Part shown: one piece after another, positions 60,571 through 64,000 of the stretch
How positions within the stretch are numbered: the first letter of the stretch is position 1
Layout of the letters: every line of letters starts with the position of its first letter
Assembly (NCBI RefSeq): GCF_000723405.1
Contig: NZ_CCAE010000002.1
Coordinates: forward strand, 124,001 to 188,000
Direction of reading: 5' to 3'
DNA length: 64,000 nucleotides
Source of the DNA: Hydrogenophaga intermedia
GTDB lineage: Bacteria; Pseudomonadota; Gammaproteobacteria; Burkholderiales; Burkholderiaceae_C
Position numbers and translations under genes: made by a program
The notes under the pieces: model-generated
Told to the model about the DNA's origin: nothing
What the model saw: only the letters and a program-made list of their open reading frames with translations
Database searches by the model: none

Positions 60571-61557
60571 TCACAGCCCGAAGGTCCAGCGGACCGAGTG
60601 GAAGAACACCGGCGCGGCGAAGCACAGCGCGTCCACGCGGTCGAGCAGACCCACCGCGCCGGTGACCGAGCGGCGCTCGCCGCCCCAGTTGGTCACGCCC
60701 CGGTCGCGCTTGATGGCCTTCATCACCAGGTGGCCCAGGGAGCCTGCCACGCAGGCCACCAGGGCCATGGCCAGCGCGGGCAGCGGCTTGAAGGGCGTGA
60801 AGCCCGCCAGCAGCGCGCCCAGCAGGCCGCCCGCCAGCAGGCCCCAGCCCCAGCTCTGCCAATGAAAGCTCGCGCTGATGCCCGGCGCCACCGGGCGCTG
60901 ACGCCCGCGCGACGTGAGGTGCTGCACCAGCATGCAGGTTTGCACCACCAGCACCAGGAAGAAGACGAGGAAGGCGTTGTTGCCCAGCCAGCGCGGGAAC
61001 TGCAGCAGCATCAGCGCGGGCACGTGGCTCAGGCCGTAGACGCAGACCATGATGCCCCACTGCAGCTTGGCGTTGCGCTCCAGGAAGCGCTGCGGGTCGT
61101 CGCGCAGTGCGCTCACCACGGGCAGCGCCAGAAACACGTACACGGGGATGAACACCGTGAACAGGTTGAACTGCGCGTTCCACACGAGCGCGTATTGCAC
61201 GGGCAGCACCACGAAGAAGGCCAGCACCAGGCTGCGGTGGTCGCCGCGCCGCGTGGGCGACAGGCTGATGAACTCGCGCAGCGCGAAGAAGGAGAGGCTG
61301 CCGAAGAGTGCAAGCGACGCGCCCGGGCCCATCACCCAGCCGATCCAGAACACCACGGCCATGATCCAGGACACGCGCAGCAGGTTCGCGTTGTCGTGGC
61401 GGCGCTGGGCCAGGGCCGCGTCGTCGCCATGCGCGCGGCGCTCGCGCAGCGAGAGCAGGACACCCGCCACCGTGACCAGCGCCAGCAGGCCGAACACCAC
61501 CAGGAACAGCAGGCCGACCTGCTGGTCGGATGTGAGGCCGCGCAGGAAGCCGGTCAT
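60571..61557 (-). CDS. Phosphatidate cytidylyltransferase-like membrane protein (CdsA family)
   Basis: A 328-residue protein with about eight membrane helices. The CTP transferase signature is at the C-terminal end: [18 protein letters not shown] then [17 protein letters not shown], where S/D-rich loops hold the metal and CDP. CDP-diacylglycerol made by this family feeds PG, PE and cardiolipin synthesis. It is the longer type found next to plsC, possibly a second enzyme beside an essential CdsA elsewhere. Its ATG overlaps the plsC stop by one base (TGATG). Confidence 0.88.
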   Translation of the reverse strand: MTGFLRGLTSDQQVGLLFLVVFGLLALVTVAGVLLSLRERRAHGDDAALAQRRHDNANLLRVSWIMAVVFWIGWVMGPGASLALFGSLSFFALREFISLSPTRRGDHRSLVLAFFVVLPVQYALVWNAQFNLFTVFIPVYVFLALPVVSALRDDPQRFLERNAKLQWGIMVCVYGLSHVPALMLLQFPRWLGNNAFLVFFLVLVVQTCMLVQHLTSRGRQRPVAPGISASFHWQSWGWGLLAGGLLGALLAGFTPFKPLPALAMALVACVAGSLGHLVMKAIKRDRGVTNWGGERRSVTGAVGLLDRVDALCFAAPVFFHSVRWTFGL

Positions 61558-62174
61558 CAGATGTCTCGCAAGGCCATGACGGCGAGACGGGCGCGTGCGA
61601 GGAAGTCGGCGCGCGGTTCGTCCACGCCGGCCTTCACCGGCTCGCCGAAGGTCACCGAGCACAGCACCGGCACGGGCACCACCTCGCCCTTGGGCATCAC
61701 GCGCTGCACGTTGTGGATCCAGGTGGGCACCAGCACCACCTCGGGAAACTTCATGGCCAGGTTGTACAGGCCGCTCTTGAAGGGCTGCGGGTCTTCCTCG
61801 AAGCCGCGCGTGCCCTCGGGGAAGAGGATCAGCGAGTCGCCGCTGTCCAGCGCGGCGATCAGCGGGGCCAGCGGGTCCTCGTCGCCCTTGCGTTCGCGCT
61901 CCACGTAGACGGCGTTGAACACCTCGGTGGTGATCCAGCGCTTGAGCGGCGAGGCGGTCCAGTAGTCCTTGGCGGCGATGGGGCGCGTGATGCCTCGCAG
62001 CTCCTGCGGTAGTGCCGCCCAGATGAGCACCAGGTCGGCGTGGCTCTGGTGGTTGGCGAAGTAGATGCGCTGCTCGGCCTTGGGCGGGCAGCCGTACCAG
62101 CGCGCCTGAGCGCCGGTGAGCAGGCGCACCAGGCCCAGCAGGAAGTAGCTGACGGCGGTGGCGGCGATCCTCAT
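61557..62174 (-). CDS. plsC: 1-acyl-sn-glycerol-3-phosphate acyltransferase (PlsC-like)
   Basis: A 205-residue acyltransferase. Motif I is NHQSHADLVLIW (the NHx4D type), motif III is LFPEGTRGFEED, and VPTWIHNVQ is motif IV. It would add the second acyl chain to lysophosphatidate, giving the substrate of the following cdsA-like gene. There is one membrane helix near the N-terminus. The ATG at 62174 overlaps the mtgA stop (ATGA). Confidence 0.88.
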   Translation of the reverse strand: MRIAATAVSYFLLGLVRLLTGAQARWYGCPPKAEQRIYFANHQSHADLVLIWAALPQELRGITRPIAAKDYWTASPLKRWITTEVFNAVYVERERKGDEDPLAPLIAALDSGDSLILFPEGTRGFEEDPQPFKSGLYNLAMKFPEVVLVPTWIHNVQRVMPKGEVVPVPVLCSVTFGEPVKAGVDEPRADFLARARLAVMALRDI

Positions 62175-62920
62175 GGAAGTTTCACGTCGCCCATTCGAGC
62201 GACGATGGTGCCCGTGCGACGCGCCAGGTAGGCCGAGCCCTGGCGCGTCTCGAAGAAGCGCGGGGAGGGCAGCATCACCGCCAGGCGCGCGGCCTCGTGC
62301 GCGTTGAGCCGCGCGGCCGGCTTGTTGAAGTAGCGCTGCGCGGCGGCCTCGGCGCCGAACACGCCCTCGCCCCATTCCACGCTGTTGAGGTAGATCTCGA
62401 GGATGCGGCGCTTGTCGAGCACCAGCTCGAGCATCAGGGAGAGCACCAGTTCCTGCCCCTTGCGCAGCAGGTTGCGCTCGCCCGAGAGCAGCAGGTTCTT
62501 GGCCAGTTGCTGGGTGATGGTGGACCCACCCACCACCTTGGGCTCGCGCGTGCTGCCGTTGGGGTTGCGCGCGGCGCGGCGCTCGGCCAGCTCCTGGCGG
62601 CGCTCGTTCTTTTGCCAGGCTTTCTGTATGGCGTCCCAGTCGACGCCGCCGTGCTCGAAAAAGCCCGCGTCTTCGGAGGCCACCACCGCGCGCCACAGGT
62701 TCGGGCTGATCTGCTCGCCATCCACCCAGCGCTGGCGCCAGCGCCACTCGGTCTCACCGCGCGCGCTGGCCGTGGCCACGCGCCAGGCCTCGGAACGCTG
62801 GAAGGCGGTGCTGTGCGGATCGAGCACGGCCATGAGCGCGATGCCGGCCAGGAAGTAGAGCTGCAGCGCCAGCCCCGCGAGCACCAACCACAGCAGCCAG
62901 CGACCGAAGGCGCGACCCAC
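62171..62920 (-). CDS. mtgA: Monofunctional biosynthetic peptidoglycan transglycosylase
   Basis: A 249-residue glycosyltransferase family 51 enzyme that polymerises lipid II. The N-terminal anchor (about 6-30) precedes VASEDAGFFEHGGVDW (catalytic Glu), GGSTITQQLAKNLLLS, and EIYLNSVEWGEGVFGAEAAAQRYF. No transpeptidase domain is present. The GTG start at 62920 overlaps the TAG of the TonB-like gene by one base. In Burkholderiales mtgA usually follows aroE; here the TonB-like gene is in that place. Confidence 0.94.
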   Translation of the reverse strand: MGRAFGRWLLWLVLAGLALQLYFLAGIALMAVLDPHSTAFQRSEAWRVATASARGETEWRWRQRWVDGEQISPNLWRAVVASEDAGFFEHGGVDWDAIQKAWQKNERRQELAERRAARNPNGSTREPKVVGGSTITQQLAKNLLLSGERNLLRKGQELVLSLMLELVLDKRRILEIYLNSVEWGEGVFGAEAAAQRYFNKPAARLNAHEAARLAVMLPSPRFFETRQGSAYLARRTGTIVARMGDVKLP

Positions 62921-63798
62921 TACTGTCCCGACAGTTGGGTCTGCAGGCCGTCCTCTCGCGTGAAGCGAAAGCGCGAGACGACCACGATCTGGTCGGCCTG
63001 GCGGCGCATGGCCTCGTTGAAGCGGCCGAAGGACAGGCCGCGCACGATGGCGCGGGCCCGGCCGTCGAGCAGGCGGTTGCCCGAGCCCTGCACGACCTCG
63101 GTGTCGAGCACCTGACCGGTGTGGTTCACGGTGATCACCATGGTGAGTTCGCCGTACAGCTTGCGCCCGCCCGATTCGGGGAAGTTGGCCGTGCCGTGCT
63201 GCTCGATGCGCCTGCGCAGGCCGTCGTAGTACACGGCGTACACCGCCTCGCGCGTGGCGGGGCTGATGTAGCGCTTGCGCGGCCGCGCGTTTTCCTCGTT
63301 GATGCGTTTTTCGATCTCGGCCAGCACGCGCACCAAGGCCTGGCGCTTCTGCTCGCGTTCGATGGACTCGCGGCTCTGGCGCTCGGCCGCCGGGGCGGGC
63401 GGCGGCATGGTCGCCAGGGCGCGGCGCACCTGCGCGAGCAACTGCGTCTGCTGCTCCATCAGGGCTTCCAGGCGGCGCACCTCTTCGTCCGGCGTGTCGC
63501 CCAGACGGGCCGTGGCTGCGGGCGGGAGAGGGGAGGTGGCGCGCCCGCGCTCGGCATCACCCCCGCCGGCCAGCGAGGCCTGGGCGATGGCCTGGGCCTT
63601 CTCGGGGCGTTGGTCGCTGCGCGCGTTGACCAGGATCACCTCGAGCGGCGTGTCCTTGAACACCCGGTCGAAGCGTTCGGGGTCGACGAAACGGACCGCG
63701 AGCAGGGCCGCGTGCACGCCGAGCGAGACGAGCAGCGCGAGCTGCAGCGTGCTCAGGTTCCTCAGTCGTTGGACGGCCTTGACGCGGGCGGATTTCAC
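62920..63798 (-). CDS. TonB C-terminal domain protein
   Basis: A 292-residue protein with a short basic N-terminus, one membrane helix (about 17-36), a long periplasmic region rich in charged residues with likely coiled coil (LEALMEQQTQLLAQVRRAL, then a Glu/Arg helix), and a C-terminal TonB-type domain (about 190-285: YYDGLRRRIEQHGTANFPE, GELTMVITVNHTGQVLDTEVVQGSG in part). The usual Pro-Glu/Pro-Lys spacer of true TonB is missing and exbB/exbD are not adjacent, so a TolA-like or structural role is as likely as energy transduction. The start is GTG (63798). Confidence 0.8.
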   Translation of the reverse strand: MKSARVKAVQRLRNLSTLQLALLVSLGVHAALLAVRFVDPERFDRVFKDTPLEVILVNARSDQRPEKAQAIAQASLAGGGDAERGRATSPLPPAATARLGDTPDEEVRRLEALMEQQTQLLAQVRRALATMPPPAPAAERQSRESIEREQKRQALVRVLAEIEKRINEENARPRKRYISPATREAVYAVYYDGLRRRIEQHGTANFPESGGRKLYGELTMVITVNHTGQVLDTEVVQGSGNRLLDGRARAIVRGLSFGRFNEAMRRQADQIVVVSRFRFTREDGLQTQLSGQ

Positions 63799-63806
63799 GC
63801 GGGGGA

Positions 63807-64000
63807 TTATCCGTTCTGCGGGGTGTCCCCAGGGGTATCGGCAGCGGCAGGCTCGTCCAGATCGATGGCCAGCGCCACCGGGGCGCCCAACGGCTCTTCC
63901 TCGTCCTCTTCGGCTTCGCTCTCCAGCGCGTCGGCGCTCTCCACCGGCTGGTCGAGCCGCTCGATGACGGTGCCGCTTACCTCCAGGCTGATGTCGTCGA
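63807..64000 (-). CDS. C-terminal end of a probable RNB-domain ribonuclease (start outside window)
   Basis: The frame enters the window at 64000 and ends with TAA at 63807-63809. About 64 residues are seen: DDISLEVSGTVIERLDQP, then a strongly acidic stretch (ESEAEEDEEEP) and a low-complexity tail ending TPQNG. The first part resembles the S1-like end of RNase II/R-type proteins, and an RNB ribonuclease gene precedes aroE/mtgA in many Burkholderiales. The assignment rests on this weak likeness and the position only. The TonB-like gene begins 9 bases later. Confidence 0.5.
   Translation of the reverse strand, partial: DDISLEVSGTVIERLDQPVESADALESEAEEDEEEPLGAPVALAIDLDEPAAADTPGDTPQNG

Overview
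The window looks like chromosomal core DNA of a high-GC betaproteobacterium of the order Burkholderiales, most likely family Comamonadaceae (Hydrogenophaga/Acidovorax-like). This rests on gene order (petABC-sspAB, dciA-M23-secA-argJ, pilBCD-coaE-zapD-yacG, ubiE-Tim44-ubiJ-ubiB, fmdB-DUF502-aspS), on protein style, and on very tight gene packing with many 1-4 base start/stop overlaps. It holds about 66 protein genes (two cut by the window ends), two tRNA genes, and no rRNA, insertion sequence, phage, CRISPR array or replication origin that I can see. No stretch longer than 300 bases lacks a gene; the largest gaps (roughly 150-220 bases) hold promoters, terminators or nothing recognisable.

Layout. 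1-4.6 kb: end of tatB, tatC, a DegS-like protease, Nif3-like protein, pdxA, mscL. 4.6-8.8 kb: the cytochrome bc1 operon petABC, closed by a strong hairpin terminator that also sits in front of sspA-sspB; then tRNA-Thr. 8.8-16 kb: dciA, an M23 peptidase, secA, argJ, a DUF815 ATPase, mutT. 15.8-21.2 kb, minus strand: pilB-pilC-pilD-coaE-zapD-yacG, with tRNA-Pro just beyond. 21.5-26.8 kb: ispB, then rplU-rpmA-obgE-proB from a near-consensus promoter, with CNP1-like and rppH on the other strand. 26.9-34.4 kb: proS and a lytic transglycosylase; on the minus strand an AAA ATPase and the hemA-prfA-prmC-grxD operon. 34.4-39.4 kb, minus strand: a complete glycerol-3-phosphate uptake set ugpB-A-E-C-Q. 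39.5-50.9 kb: a 1288-residue flavin/iron-sulfur oxidoreductase, DUF971, ubiE, Tim44-like, ubiJ, ubiB, fmdB, DUF502, aspS. 51-58 kb: an envelope-stress-type trio (DUF883, YqjE-like, YqjK-like), nudB, an unrecognised protein, an EEP-family phosphodiesterase, a phospholipase D-type cardiolipin synthase, and a ligase-associated exonuclease with an ATP-dependent DNA ligase. 58-60 kb: an EamA transporter and a TauD-type dioxygenase with codon use unlike the neighbours. 60-64 kb, minus strand: ruvC, cdsA-like, plsC, mtgA, a TonB-like protein and the end of a probable RNB-family ribonuclease.

How parts fit together. TatC and TatB would export the Rieske protein PetA, whose N-terminus shows a twin-arginine signal, and perhaps the lytic transglycosylase. 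Ubiquinone biosynthesis (ispB, ubiE, ubiJ, ubiB) supplies the quinone used by bc1. Several genes concern phospholipids (cdsA-like, plsC, clsB, ugpQ/ugp uptake) and peptidoglycan (mtgA, M23, lytic transglycosylase).

I did not find a clear new multi-gene system. The items most worth a second look are the sspA leader terminator, the Tim44-like protein inside the ubi cluster, the PVWY version of the cytochrome b Qo motif, the predicted leaderless hemA message, a dyad in the fmdB-aspS promoter, the DUF815 ATPase overlapped with argJ and mutT, and the exonuclease-ligase pair next to the atypical EamA-TauD block.
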